Origin: a virus
Virus record (IMG/VR): IMGVR_UViG_3300033148_004740
Location: 1 to 64,000 of that record
Direction: 5' to 3' (one strand)
DNA length: 64,000 nucleotides
The translations under genes and the position numbers were made by a program. The stretch's first letter is position 1; every line of letters starts with the position of its first letter. Under the pieces are notes generated by a model that searched no databases, was not told the origin of the DNA, and saw nothing but the letters and a program-made list of their open reading frames with translations. Shown piece after piece: positions 16,284 through 24,034 of the stretch.

Positions 16284-16976
16284 CTATTCCCTTTCTGCTA
16301 GATAGCTCTGGAAAGCAGCTTTAGATATGGGTCCCCAAAGACCGTCGATAGAATTATTGTAGTATCTATGCATGAGCAGACAGAGCTGTACATACTTGAT
16401 GACTCTTGACCTGACTTCGTCCATATCTACCCGCAGACCTGGACAAGTCTTCCTTAGCTTCCTGCTCCCCTTGAACCAGAACCAACCAGTATGCTTGAGC
16501 TCTCTGTGTCCCACTATGTTTGTGGGTTCAACACCTAGCTTCAGACAGAGAGAACCACATGCTCGCATGAGACTCTTGATCTGCTTTTCCTTAGGAGCAT
16601 AGTAGTCAGCTCCAAAGCCATCACTGACTCGGAAAACTAAGGCTAGTCCAACTGAACCCGTGTTCCAAGGGCCAACATGCCAGGCCACTTCCTCATAGGG
16701 AAGGGTTTTGTGCCACTCGCTATTAGGCATGATGAGACCATGGTAGGTGATAGCTGGGCAACCAGTGCTAGAGATATGATTAGGACCAATGTCGTAAGCA
16801 GCTAGTTCTTCTGCGGTACAATCCCAGTCGGTAGTATGTACAACGATGCGCTTGATGTCAGAGACACTGCGCGTAGCATACTTCTTTTTTGTGTGCCTTG
16901 GCAGGCTACCTGAAATATCAACTGGCTGCATATCGCAAGGAAGAACCTCCGCATCAGCAGTATTAACGTCCGTCAT
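16284..16976 (-). CDS. Endolysin: N-acetylmuramoyl-L-alanine amidase with C-terminal binding region
   Basis: Peptidoglycan amidase that lyses the host. I choose the ATG at 16976, with AAGGAAAG just upstream, which gives 230 aa and a 14-base overlap with the gene before it; the longer frame to 17177 would overlap that gene by over 200 bases. The amidase_2 domain covers about 40-180, with zinc ligands H47 (VVHTT), H157 (GHREL) and C178 (KTCPG), and the substrate-side AWHVG at 99-102. Residues 205-228 (YYNNSIDGLWGPISKAAFQSY) are a partial peptidoglycan-binding repeat. No signal peptide is seen, so a holin is needed for export. Confidence 0.9.
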   Translation of the reverse strand: MTDVNTADAEVLPCDMQPVDISGSLPRHTKKKYATRSVSDIKRIVVHTTDWDCTAEELAAYDIGPNHISSTGCPAITYHGLIMPNSEWHKTLPYEEVAWHVGPWNTGSVGLALVFRVSDGFGADYYAPKEKQIKSLMRACGSLCLKLGVEPTNIVGHRELKHTGWFWFKGSRKLRKTCPGLRVDMDEVRSRVIKYVQLCLLMHRYYNNSIDGLWGPISKAAFQSYLAERE

Positions 16977-17583
16977 CTCTTTCCTTTCGTTCCTTAAGCT
17001 CTCTGTATCTATGGCGACGATATTCACGCGCCTTATCGAGCTCCTCTCTATGCTTCTCCGACTCGAGATGTTCTTGACGTCTCTTCTTAGCCCTCCGTAG
17101 AAGCTCGCTCTTGATCTCCTGTTGTTTCCCATAGTGTTCATCTTTCTGTACATCTTCCTCAACAAGGCAGATGCCACCAGCTTTTATGATCATATCATAG
17201 ATATACTGCTCATCTATCAGATTCTCATCTGTATAGGGAATCTCTACGTATGTGAATCCTGCAGCTAGTGCTGATGCTTTCTTTTGTCTATCTCTAATCT
17301 GTCCGTCTCTGAATGCCTGGTCGGCGACCTCATGATCTCCACCAAAGGCAACAGGTTCGTAATGTTGCTTGCCATGACACTCTATAACTATCTTGAGGCC
17401 TGGGATGACCCAATCAAAGTGCTGGCTACCAAAGGGGTAGTCGTTCGCTACCCTACAGACCGGGTACTCCTGGTAAATTTGCCAGTTCTTAAAGATCTCG
17501 GAGTTTCTCAAAGCATCCCCCACTCTACGGTGAAGTGCCGAAGCATTCTCTCGATAAGAATGCCTAAATCTCGAGGTCTTCAT
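16963..17583 (-). CDS. Vsr/DUF559-like endonuclease with basic coiled tail
   Basis: The 206-residue protein has a compact nuclease core at about 30-120. FDWVIPGLKIVIECHGKQHY holds D57, E68 and H70, the pattern of very-short-patch-repair and homing-type PD-(D/E)XK nucleases. The strand pair AAGFTYVEIPY closes the core. The last 70 residues are an extended, strongly charged helix (RRAKKRRQEHLESEKHREE, in part) that probably binds nucleic acid or oligomerises. It overlaps the upstream small gene by 20 bases and the endolysin gene by 14. Substrate unknown. Confidence 0.75.
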   Translation of the reverse strand: MKTSRFRHSYRENASALHRRVGDALRNSEIFKNWQIYQEYPVCRVANDYPFGSQHFDWVIPGLKIVIECHGKQHYEPVAFGGDHEVADQAFRDGQIRDRQKKASALAAGFTYVEIPYTDENLIDEQYIYDMIIKAGGICLVEEDVQKDEHYGKQQEIKSELLRRAKKRRQEHLESEKHREELDKAREYRRHRYRELKERKERDDGR

Positions 17584-17782
17584 CTGTTCCTCCTACTGTC
17601 TCATCTATGTAATCAGTTATGGACTTGGCGAGCTCACCTGAGAGCTTCTCAATGACCTCCTCTACTGGGTCAGCTGCTACGCTAGTCATTCTGCACTCAG
17701 CAAGAGTTCTTTCGTACCTAAGACCCTTGATAGCCTTGTGCAAGCTTATCCAATGCCTTACCCTCTTCTCTGCAATATTCAT
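17564..17782 (-). CDS. Small helical protein of unknown function (72 aa)
   Basis: ATG at 17782 overlaps the TAA of the preceding gene, and the end overlaps the nuclease by 20 bases. The protein begins with a basic amphipathic helix (EKRVRHWISLHKAIKGLRYE) and ends acidic (DYIDETVGGTDEDLEI). No motif is recognised. The tight overlaps make it a likely real gene; a role as partner of the adjacent nuclease is conceivable. Confidence 0.6.
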   Translation of the reverse strand: MNIAEKRVRHWISLHKAIKGLRYERTLAECRMTSVAADPVEEVIEKLSGELAKSITDYIDETVGGTDEDLEI

Positions 17783-18156
17783 TATGTAGTTGTAAAGTAG
17801 TCAACTGGGTTTCGCAAGAACTGCCCTGATGTATCGAGCTGGATCCCAGTCGTCTCTAACTGATTAGCCCCAGAGATAACCATACCCCAGGGGGCTGGAA
17901 CAATAGAACCGCGAGGTCGATCATACTCGTCGAGCTCGTACTCCATAAGATCTCGAGCTAGACTAGCAACCGAACCTCTTATCTCTGTTCGCAGCTTCTC
18001 TACCGTCTCCTTGTCAGGATTTTCTGTCCCTTCAAGCTCAGCAGCAATGTCCATGAATCTAGTGGCTGTTATGTCTTCCTTTTTATCTAGCTCTTCAACT
18101 GCCGAGAGAAGCTCACTTGCTTTCTTGATCAGATTCTTTAACGAGCTGGTATCCAT
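17782..18156 (-). CDS. Protein of unknown function (124 aa)
   Basis: The first two thirds are a helical, heptad-rich region (SLKNLIKKASELLSAVEELD, then ETVEKLRTEIRGSVASLARD); the last third is Pro/Gly-rich and beta-like (GSIVPAPWGMVISG to VDYFTTT). It overlaps the genes on both sides. This combination suggests a coiled-coil oligomer with a small C-terminal head. No family is recognised. Confidence 0.6.
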   Translation of the reverse strand: MDTSSLKNLIKKASELLSAVEELDKKEDITATRFMDIAAELEGTENPDKETVEKLRTEIRGSVASLARDLMEYELDEYDRPRGSIVPAPWGMVISGANQLETTGIQLDTSGQFLRNPVDYFTTT

Positions 18157-18464
18157 ACTTTCCCCGTTTCTGCCATTATCCCTGTCACCCTCTCCAGGTC
18201 AGTAATCTTCTGATCCTCTGCAAAACGGGCTAGGTCATTGGCTAGATGATCGTCCTTGATGAACTTACAGTGGGCATAGACATCATTGCGCCAATCTACT
18301 GAGTTCAATACTACTTCCTCTATGTACACCTTTCCCTGGCAGGACCCTGCTCGACAGAGCATCACTACGAACTCCCGGAGACCATACTCGATGGTCCCCA
18401 GGTGCATCATGTGAGGGTTCCCAGGTAGAGGAAAGATGTTAGAGTTTCTCGTTTTGAACCTCAT
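18138..18464 (-). CDS. Protein of unknown function (108 aa)
   Basis: Overlaps the next gene by 19 bases and the preceding one by 26. It has a beta-rich N-half (MMHLGTIEYGLREFVVMLCR, then GKVYIEEVVLNSV) with two cysteines (CRAGSC) and an acidic helical C-half (FAEDQKITDLERVTGIMAE). The fold could be small alpha/beta. No known motif gives a function. Confidence 0.6.
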   Translation of the reverse strand: MRFKTRNSNIFPLPGNPHMMHLGTIEYGLREFVVMLCRAGSCQGKVYIEEVVLNSVDWRNDVYAHCKFIKDDHLANDLARFAEDQKITDLERVTGIMAETGKVWIPAR

Positions 18465-18798
18465 CCTCTCCCTTCCTGGTATCGTCCTTACCCTTCATGG
18501 TATCAATGAACTTAGTGTAGTCCTTTGCACCAAGGTCACGCGGGTTATGAAGGATACGAGGCTCAATCATCCCACTGCATCTAACACAACGCAACAGAAC
18601 ATAGGGAACTAGGCCCGACTTTGGAGGAACAGACTGTCCTACAATCAGAGGCTGATGGTTAAGTGGATACCTGTTGGCCAGTACCTCTTCGAAGAACTGG
18701 CTCCCACATTCCTTGCAGGTAATACACTCCAGGTCCTTCTTCTCTTCATGCCTCTCGAGCATCTGTCGTTGACGTTCGTAATCAGTCCACGTCTGCAT
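18439..18798 (-). CDS. Zinc-ribbon-like protein (119 aa)
   Basis: I start this at the ATG at 18798, which has AAGGAG about 9 bases upstream; the frame is open to 18840, but that extension is only a Lys-rich run inside the gene before it. Two CxxC pairs (ECITCKECGSQ near the N-terminus and LRCVRCSGM in the middle) suggest a zinc ribbon. The C-terminal 35 residues are charged and flexible. The protein could bind nucleic acid or a partner; I cannot assign a family. Confidence 0.65.
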   Translation of the reverse strand: MQTWTDYERQRQMLERHEEKKDLECITCKECGSQFFEEVLANRYPLNHQPLIVGQSVPPKSGLVPYVLLRCVRCSGMIEPRILHNPRDLGAKDYTKFIDTMKGKDDTRKGEDEVQNEKL

Positions 18799-18943
18799 CT
18801 TCTTCTTCTCCTTCTTCCTCTTCTTCGCATTTACACTCATCTTTGGTGCAAGTGCATTCTGACTTTACCACCATTAGGGGCTCAGTGTCATCGTCTTTGA
18901 GGACACCAACTAGCTTTCCTTTTTGATCCTTGATTTTTAGCAT
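18782..18943 (-). CDS. Small Cys-containing acidic-tailed protein (53 aa)
   Basis: Fills the 100-base space between two longer genes. Its ATG at 18941-18943 overlaps the stop of the Cas4-like gene (TAATG), and GGAGG lies 10 bases upstream. The protein starts MLKIKDQKGKLVGVLKDDD, contains CTCTKDECKC in the middle, and ends in an almost pure Glu/Asp run. The clustered cysteines could bind a metal and the tail may mimic nucleic acid. Function unknown. Confidence 0.6.
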   Translation of the reverse strand: MLKIKDQKGKLVGVLKDDDTEPLMVVKSECTCTKDECKCEEEEEGEEEDADVD

Positions 18944-19656
18944 TAGAGTATACACCTCCTAAAATAGGGACATTTTTGGCACTTCTCAGTCCGAGACGGG
19001 TAAGCAATACCAGCTTCAATAGACTTAACTAGCTGTCTGATCACTGTCTCTGTCCGCTTAATACCCTCACGAGTTACCGTAAAGCGCTTTAGCTCAAATC
19101 CTCCACTTGATCCAATACATAGAGCATTCACAGCAACCTGGTGACAGTGTAGATGACTATCTAGTAACCAAGCTAACGTCCGTATCTCTAGGTTATTGTA
19201 CATCTTTCTTTCTGTCTCGTCGATAGCTCTCACTATACTAATAGACACAGGGTTTGTTAGGTGAACAACAGGGATCCATCCCTTTATGACGTACTGTCCT
19301 TGAAGCTCATACGATATATCCAGGTCGACATAGGCATCATCAGCCATATCCAGGTAGTAGGATTTATACCAACGCTGGAGAGACTTCAGGACATGTTCAG
19401 CAAGAAGCCTAGCCTCCTTAAATCTCTCCTCCTGGTCCACCTCAATGCCCGCGAACACTTTCTTGTCTACCCAACCTACTACTCGACGCCAATCGGCCTT
19501 CCAGCCTGTCTCAACGGCTTGTAAGCAGCATTTCTTAACGATATCTTCAACTATCCATTGTCGGACAGGAGCAGAGCTTCTCAGTGTATCAACACTAAAG
19601 CGGTAATATGCAGGGCACTCAGCGAATGCGCGGAGTTGTCTACTTGTTACTTGCAA
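18943..19656 (-). CDS. Cas4/RecB-like Fe-S protein with apparently degenerate nuclease site
   Basis: The 237-residue protein opens like a PDDEXK_1/Cas4 nuclease (RQLRAFAECPAYYRF, C14) and ends with the matching cysteines CxxC-x5-C (C226, C229, C235), so a 4Fe-4S cluster is likely. The central stretch where the GxxD and E/DxK residues should be reads KGWIPVVHLTNPVSISIVRA and lacks them, in contrast to the related protein at 24035-24934. The start is TTG at 19656, with no strong ribosome site but a 17-base overlap with the neighbour. It may be a structural or regulatory partner rather than a nuclease. Confidence 0.65.
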   Translation of the reverse strand: MQVTSRQLRAFAECPAYYRFSVDTLRSSAPVRQWIVEDIVKKCCLQAVETGWKADWRRVVGWVDKKVFAGIEVDQEERFKEARLLAEHVLKSLQRWYKSYYLDMADDAYVDLDISYELQGQYVIKGWIPVVHLTNPVSISIVRAIDETERKMYNNLEIRTLAWLLDSHLHCHQVAVNALCIGSSGGFELKRFTVTREGIKRTETVIRQLVKSIEAGIAYPSRTEKCQKCPYFRRCIL

Positions 19657-20134
19657 TGGTAGTCTCTACTTCTACCTTTACAAACTGGACTTTCTTCTCC
19701 TCGACCAGCTTCTGAAGGGCTTTCTGCTCTGCAGTCAGGCGTTTTCTTCCACCACTCTTGACCTCAACGAAGTCAATCGTTCCCTCACGAGACTCAGTAG
19801 GTAGTTTGATACAGATAAAGTCAGCGATATTCCCTATCGGGATGATCCGATCATACTCTGCCCTCAACTTGAGCACACTAACGAGCTCACCAAGGACTCC
19901 CTTGTTCGCGTTCACTGACCCCTGTACAGACTGGAGTACCTTGCTAGGAATACGCTGTACCTCACGTACAAACGGAGCCATATCTACCTCTACATTGACT
20001 GGCTGAGGATGAACAATAACTGGGTCACGATAGAGTATTGGCTTAACTATTGCCCTATGGGCAAATATTCCTGCAAGCATAAAAAGGACAGCTGTAGAAA
20101 AGAGGGAAATAACGAGAACAAGGCTACTTATCAT
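19640..20134 (-). CDS. Membrane-anchored endonuclease related to archaeal Holliday junction resolvase
   Basis: The start at 20134 forms TAATG with the upstream stop and makes residues 3-25 a clean transmembrane helix (SLVLVISLFSTAVLFMLAGI). The C-terminal domain (about 75-160) has the resolvase-like set: GVLGELVSVLKL (E83), GNIADFICI (D105) and IDFVEVKSGG (E124, K126), followed by the LTAEQKALQKLVEE helix. This matches the PF10107-type family, which is often membrane-anchored. It would hold a DNA nuclease at the inner face of the membrane. Catalytic residues look intact. The start could alternatively be the ATG at 20188. Confidence 0.75.
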   Translation of the reverse strand: MISSLVLVISLFSTAVLFMLAGIFAHRAIVKPILYRDPVIVHPQPVNVEVDMAPFVREVQRIPSKVLQSVQGSVNANKGVLGELVSVLKLRAEYDRIIPIGNIADFICIKLPTESREGTIDFVEVKSGGRKRLTAEQKALQKLVEEKKVQFVKVEVETTIASNK

Positions 20135-21117
20135 TAGAGCACCGACCCAACTAGGATACCAATAAAGGCCTCGTCCTTGAATCCCCATGTGACATGAGGA
20201 CCTACCCAGAGATCACTGATTAGAGGCAGGTTCTCGCCTAAATTGTACAACACAGGAGTGATACCTATTGCAGGTTCCTCTACGTAATCAAAGGACAGGC
20301 GCGGATACCTCCAAGAGAGGTCATTCTTGGTATGACCATAGCCCATGAAGGACATCCCAGCTGACCCACCCATGCTGAACTCAGCGGTAGTGTGTGCACC
20401 AGCTAGAAGTCCGATATCGATATGAGGAGCCCACCACCAGAAGCGTGGCGTCGTCTCATCTCTGACAATAAAGGTAAGCTCCTCGAACTCGAGTTGCTTC
20501 ACCTTCTTACCTTCCCTGTCAACGGCCCAGATCTGGGCGTAGTGGTTGATGCCGCCGTCTGGCAAACGGGACTCAACTATCTCTCCTGCTAGTGTAAGTG
20601 ACAGTTCATAGGTAATAGTCAATGGTAGGACACGGTCACCATATCGAGGCAGATAGCTACACTTGATTATGATCTCGTGATTCGCTATTCCTCCCTCAAA
20701 TTTGGCGACTGGACTCAGCACTTTCTTAGTTATAGCTTCGTACAGCCGGCCTGGAACAAAGTCAGAACACTCCAGGCCAAGCTCAATGGTCTCCCCTTCA
20801 TAGTAAACAATGTCTACCTTAGTCTTTTCCTTGTACAAAGAATTGTACCTAGCCTTCAGTTTTCCGTACATGGTAACGACAGCACGACGATCATCGATCT
20901 CCTCTTTGATATCGTCACGTAGCCCTGTGTTCTCAATCTCAATCTTCCCCAATCGAGTTTGTGCTCTCCCAAGCAAGAGATCAGCTTCCATATAGCTCTC
21001 TGTAAGAGCCTCGTTGCTTGTCTCAAGCGCACCATTCACCTGTGCAATCTTGACCAGTAGACCAAGACAGACAGCTAGAGCTACTCCAAGCAGAATACTA
21101 AGTACCATCGACTTCAT
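20134..21117 (-). CDS. Single-pass membrane protein with coiled coil and beta-rich C-terminal domain
   Basis: ATG at 21117 has GGAAGGTGG 5 bases upstream and overlaps the zinc-ribbon stop (ATGA). Residues 4-25 are a transmembrane helix, and 28-80 a helical heptad-rich coil (ALTESYMEADLLLGRAQTRL, in part). From about 90 onward the protein is beta-rich. Its last 110 residues have many aromatic and glycine-alternating strands (FWWWAPHIDIGLLAGAHTTA, GMSFMGYG, ending GILVGSVL), which is reminiscent of an outer-membrane barrel or envelope-spanning protein. A spanin-like or envelope role is possible; its distance from the endolysin (3 kb, same strand) is compatible. No family is recognised. Confidence 0.6.
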   Translation of the reverse strand: MKSMVLSILLGVALAVCLGLLVKIAQVNGALETSNEALTESYMEADLLLGRAQTRLGKIEIENTGLRDDIKEEIDDRRAVVTMYGKLKARYNSLYKEKTKVDIVYYEGETIELGLECSDFVPGRLYEAITKKVLSPVAKFEGGIANHEIIIKCSYLPRYGDRVLPLTITYELSLTLAGEIVESRLPDGGINHYAQIWAVDREGKKVKQLEFEELTFIVRDETTPRFWWWAPHIDIGLLAGAHTTAEFSMGGSAGMSFMGYGHTKNDLSWRYPRLSFDYVEEPAIGITPVLYNLGENLPLISDLWVGPHVTWGFKDEAFIGILVGSVL

Positions 21118-21290
21118 GTGTGCCACCTTCCCCAGGTTCCATGTGTTGGATGCGGTGTCAGAAAAACTCTCTTGAGCTTCCCTGGCTTAGCTCCACACTT
21201 CTCACATGGCTCCTGTGTCGTTTCTTCGTCTAGTTTAACAATCTTTACCTGCTTTTGGCCACACTTTTGACACTCATATTCGTATTGCAT
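21114..21290 (-). CDS. Small zinc-ribbon protein (58 aa)
   Basis: The protein begins MQYEYECQKCGQKQ and has a second pair CEKCGAKPG, giving a CxxC-x21-CxxC ribbon of the FmdB/regulatory type. It ends with a basic and aromatic tail (THGTWGRWHT). The ATG overlaps nothing, but the TGA overlaps the ATG of the membrane protein (ATGA). Such ribbons usually bind nucleic acid or act as adaptors. Probably real on the basis of the two intact metal pairs and the coupling. Confidence 0.7.
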   Translation of the reverse strand: MQYEYECQKCGQKQVKIVKLDEETTQEPCEKCGAKPGKLKRVFLTPHPTHGTWGRWHT

Positions 21291-21298
21291 TTCTATCC

Positions 21299-21454
21299 CT
21301 AGTCCAATTTGAGTATATTTAGTGAGTTTAGCTCAGGGAAGTAATTCTCAGCAAAACACTCAAAATAGCCTTCAATCTCAAGAGGAGAGAGCCCGAGTTC
21401 TTCGAGCTCCCTCCGGTCTTGTTCCATTTCCAGCGAAATAAGTAGGTATTTCAT
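21299..21454 (-). CDS. Small acidic protein of unknown function (51 aa)
   Basis: ATG at 21452-21454 overlaps the TAA of the primase-helicase (TAATG). The protein is helical and acidic (SLEMEQDRRELEELGLSPLE) and ends NSLNILKLD. It ends 8 bases before the zinc-ribbon gene. No motif is seen. Coupling to the replication gene suggests co-expression only. Confidence 0.55.
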   Translation of the reverse strand: MKYLLISLEMEQDRRELEELGLSPLEIEGYFECFAENYFPELNSLNILKLD

Positions 21455-24021
21455 TACTTTTTCTCGTCGAATTTAGCTCTCCACTCCCATGGTGGATCTA
21501 CGTTGAATCTTTCCTTGAAGATGTACATTGCACGTCCGATGGCGTGACCTCTTGGCAGTACTTCCTTCTCTACTATCTCTTCGTACTTCTCACGGAGGTC
21601 CTCGAGCTTCTCCTGCCTGTCCGACTGAATTTTACCTCCATCAGTCCAACAGAAGTCAGAGCTCTCTGGCCAGAAGTTGAAGTACAGACGGTTCTTGAAC
21701 GCAGTAATCTTGTTCTTACCTACATTGATCTCAATGATTGGTAGAGGGATAGGCACGCCATCACGCATCTCAATGTGAGTAACGCCTGCGTCTTCTCCCT
21801 GCTCATGAACCTCGTTGTACAAGTGACCGACGAAGTTAGCATCGTACTCAATCTGTCCAGACTCGGCGATGTCCTCATTACCAGCACGTTCGCCCTTCTT
21901 AATCTTCCGGTACTCTACTGTTGCCATGATCAGACAGTGGTTCTTAGTTGCCACGTTCTTGATCTTCTTAGACATGTTCTTGAACTGGACTCTTTCGTCC
22001 TGCTTAGCAGCATTCTGCTGGTCACTAGACTTATGGAAGTTGTCTAGCACGTAGACGATGTTACGATCTGGGTACTTCTTCTTGTAGTACCGAATGACCC
22101 TATCAGCATAGGATAGAGAGTTGCCGTTGTTAGCGTCCTTGATGATGAGGCGTCCACGACGCATGAGATCACGGATAACAGAGTAACCAGTCTCACGTCG
22201 CTCTAGTAACTGCTTCTGCCCAATCTCGTCAACGATGTTGTTCACGTGGTAGTTAGGGTCATTGACCTGATTTAACGTCAACTTCCTACTACCCTCTGCA
22301 ACAGCAACAAAACGAGGGATGATCTGCTCAGCTGTGTCATCGATAGAGTGATAGATAACCAGCGCATTGTTCTCTTCTCGAGAAGCGATCTCATAGGTCA
22401 GCTTACACATAAAGGAGGTCTTGCCTGCATTAGCCTTACCAGCGAAACAGAACCAAACATCCTTCTTCCACTCACCACAGAGAGCATCTTGCAATGTCTG
22501 TAGGTCAGGACCTAGGATATACCCTGAGAATGACCCATCTTTGGCCTCTTCATACTTCTTCTGAGTATCAAGCACAGCAATGCAAGAGTCCTCTGAGAAA
22601 CTGTCCTCGTCATACTGACGAGCAAGGTCAAATAGGTCTGTTTCTGCAGAATACATGGCCTCTTCAGCAGCAGAAGGATCACGCGTCAGAGCAGTCACCA
22701 TCCGGTCGATGATGTTCTTCCTGTCTCGAGCCTTCTCTGCCTCTCTGAGGTTCTGAAGACGAGAGAGCTCGGCTTGAACGGTAGCAATGGTGATACCGGT
22801 GGCCTTTGCAAGAATCTTGCACTGCTTCTCTTGCTCAATGTAGGAGGTCTCGTTCACGATGAGAGGGATCATCGCCTTACAGACCTCATCATCGTCTGCT
22901 TCAGGGTCAAAGTGAGAAAGTCTCCACTCGAACGCTGACCACTTCTTGAGACGCTTGAACTGAGCAGCTCCCTTCTCTTTGATGAAGTCATCTGGGTCCT
23001 GTTTTTCAGGAATATTGATGATGCGTACTGACAGGTCTTTGTGACCTGCAAGAACGGAGTCTAATAGAGCGGCTGTCCTAGTCTCTCCAGGACCATCTCC
23101 ATCAAGACAGAGGATGACATCATAGTATCCGAACTGCTTGAGCATCTGTACCTGTTCCAGAGTAAGAGCTGTTCCTCCAACTGCAACTGTGTTGTTGAGA
23201 CCGTTCTCAGCAGCTGTAAGTACGTCTGTCTGACCCTCAAAAATGTAGATGGTCTTGTCCTTCTTCTTGCGAGTAGCAAGCACTTGATCAAAACCAAACA
23301 AACGCTCTGATTTGCGGTAAATATTGCACTTCACACCAGTTGTCTTCTGGTTGTTGTACTTAGAGCCGTTGGTCTTGTCTCCGTTGAACTTCAGGTTCCT
23401 CGCAGCAAAGCCAACAGGACGACCATGCTCATCTCTGATGGTAAAAATTAGACTATCTTCACCGAAAAGACCACTGCGGTTGAGGTCTACGTCATCTTGG
23501 AAAGAGGCAGACCAACCTGCCTTCTTGAGTTGGTCGCGGAACGACTGATAAGTCTCTACGGCACCTACACCATAGCGAACACAGATCTCTTTGCTCCACT
23601 TTCTCTTCTTAATAGCCTTCTCAACGGCTGGGTTCTTGGCATGAGAAATGAGATCTGCTGCAGCCTTATACACTCTGTAGGTATCAAGCTCATAAAGCTG
23701 TTCTGGGGTCAGAGGGACAGTCTCGACGACTACTCCATACTTCTCTGCCAAGGGAATCAGGTTCTCATCAACAAAACCTGGTCCTGATAGAGGCTTGTTC
23801 TCTAGCATGTGAGCTGCATCGAAGATATCTCCTACTACACCACAACTAAAACAATGGAACTTGTCCTTACTTGGGACTATGCCACAAGAGGGGCTCTTGT
23901 CTTCGTGGTTAGGAGAGATGCAACGAAACGCTGCGCTAGTATCCATGCCTTTGTCTTCTAGATAGGAAGGCAAAAATGCCCGAAGTTGCTGAACAACCTC
24001 GTCATAGTTCTTAATGTTCAC
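21454..24021 (-). CDS. Primase-helicase fusion (DnaG-like primase plus DnaB-like helicase)
   Basis: Makes primers and unwinds DNA at the phage fork, like T7 gp4. Residues 34-60 form the primase zinc finger (C34, H39, C57, C60). The Toprim domain has FEGQTD (E262, D266) and LDGDGPGE (D307, D309). The helicase domain has Walker A GKANAGKTS at 528-536 and Walker B VYVLDNFHKSS downstream. The 855-residue length fits a full fusion. The start is GTG at 24021, with AGGAG 6 bases upstream. It is the second gene after the promoter at 24960-24988 and works with the polymerase encoded on the other strand. Confidence 0.93.
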   Translation of the reverse strand: MNIKNYDEVVQQLRAFLPSYLEDKGMDTSAAFRCISPNHEDKSPSCGIVPSKDKFHCFSCGVVGDIFDAAHMLENKPLSGPGFVDENLIPLAEKYGVVVETVPLTPEQLYELDTYRVYKAAADLISHAKNPAVEKAIKKRKWSKEICVRYGVGAVETYQSFRDQLKKAGWSASFQDDVDLNRSGLFGEDSLIFTIRDEHGRPVGFAARNLKFNGDKTNGSKYNNQKTTGVKCNIYRKSERLFGFDQVLATRKKKDKTIYIFEGQTDVLTAAENGLNNTVAVGGTALTLEQVQMLKQFGYYDVILCLDGDGPGETRTAALLDSVLAGHKDLSVRIINIPEKQDPDDFIKEKGAAQFKRLKKWSAFEWRLSHFDPEADDDEVCKAMIPLIVNETSYIEQEKQCKILAKATGITIATVQAELSRLQNLREAEKARDRKNIIDRMVTALTRDPSAAEEAMYSAETDLFDLARQYDEDSFSEDSCIAVLDTQKKYEEAKDGSFSGYILGPDLQTLQDALCGEWKKDVWFCFAGKANAGKTSFMCKLTYEIASREENNALVIYHSIDDTAEQIIPRFVAVAEGSRKLTLNQVNDPNYHVNNIVDEIGQKQLLERRETGYSVIRDLMRRGRLIIKDANNGNSLSYADRVIRYYKKKYPDRNIVYVLDNFHKSSDQQNAAKQDERVQFKNMSKKIKNVATKNHCLIMATVEYRKIKKGERAGNEDIAESGQIEYDANFVGHLYNEVHEQGEDAGVTHIEMRDGVPIPLPIIEINVGKNKITAFKNRLYFNFWPESSDFCWTDGGKIQSDRQEKLEDLREKYEEIVEKEVLPRGHAIGRAMYIFKERFNVDPPWEWRAKFDEKK

Positions 24022-24034
24022 GAGAATCTCCTGC

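Noticed and set aside
16976-17177. Longer start of the endolysin at 17177
   Set aside because: It would overlap the nuclease gene by over 200 bases, has no ribosome site, and the added residues are Arg/Ser-rich shadow sequence of that gene. The ATG at 16976 has AAGGAAAG upstream.
18670-18840. Arg-rich overlapping frames at the zinc-ribbon gene (18645-18830 and the extension to 18840)
   Set aside because: They read GAA/AAG-rich DNA in shifted frames; the frame from 18798 with CxxC pairs and the acidic 53-aa gene explain the same DNA better.
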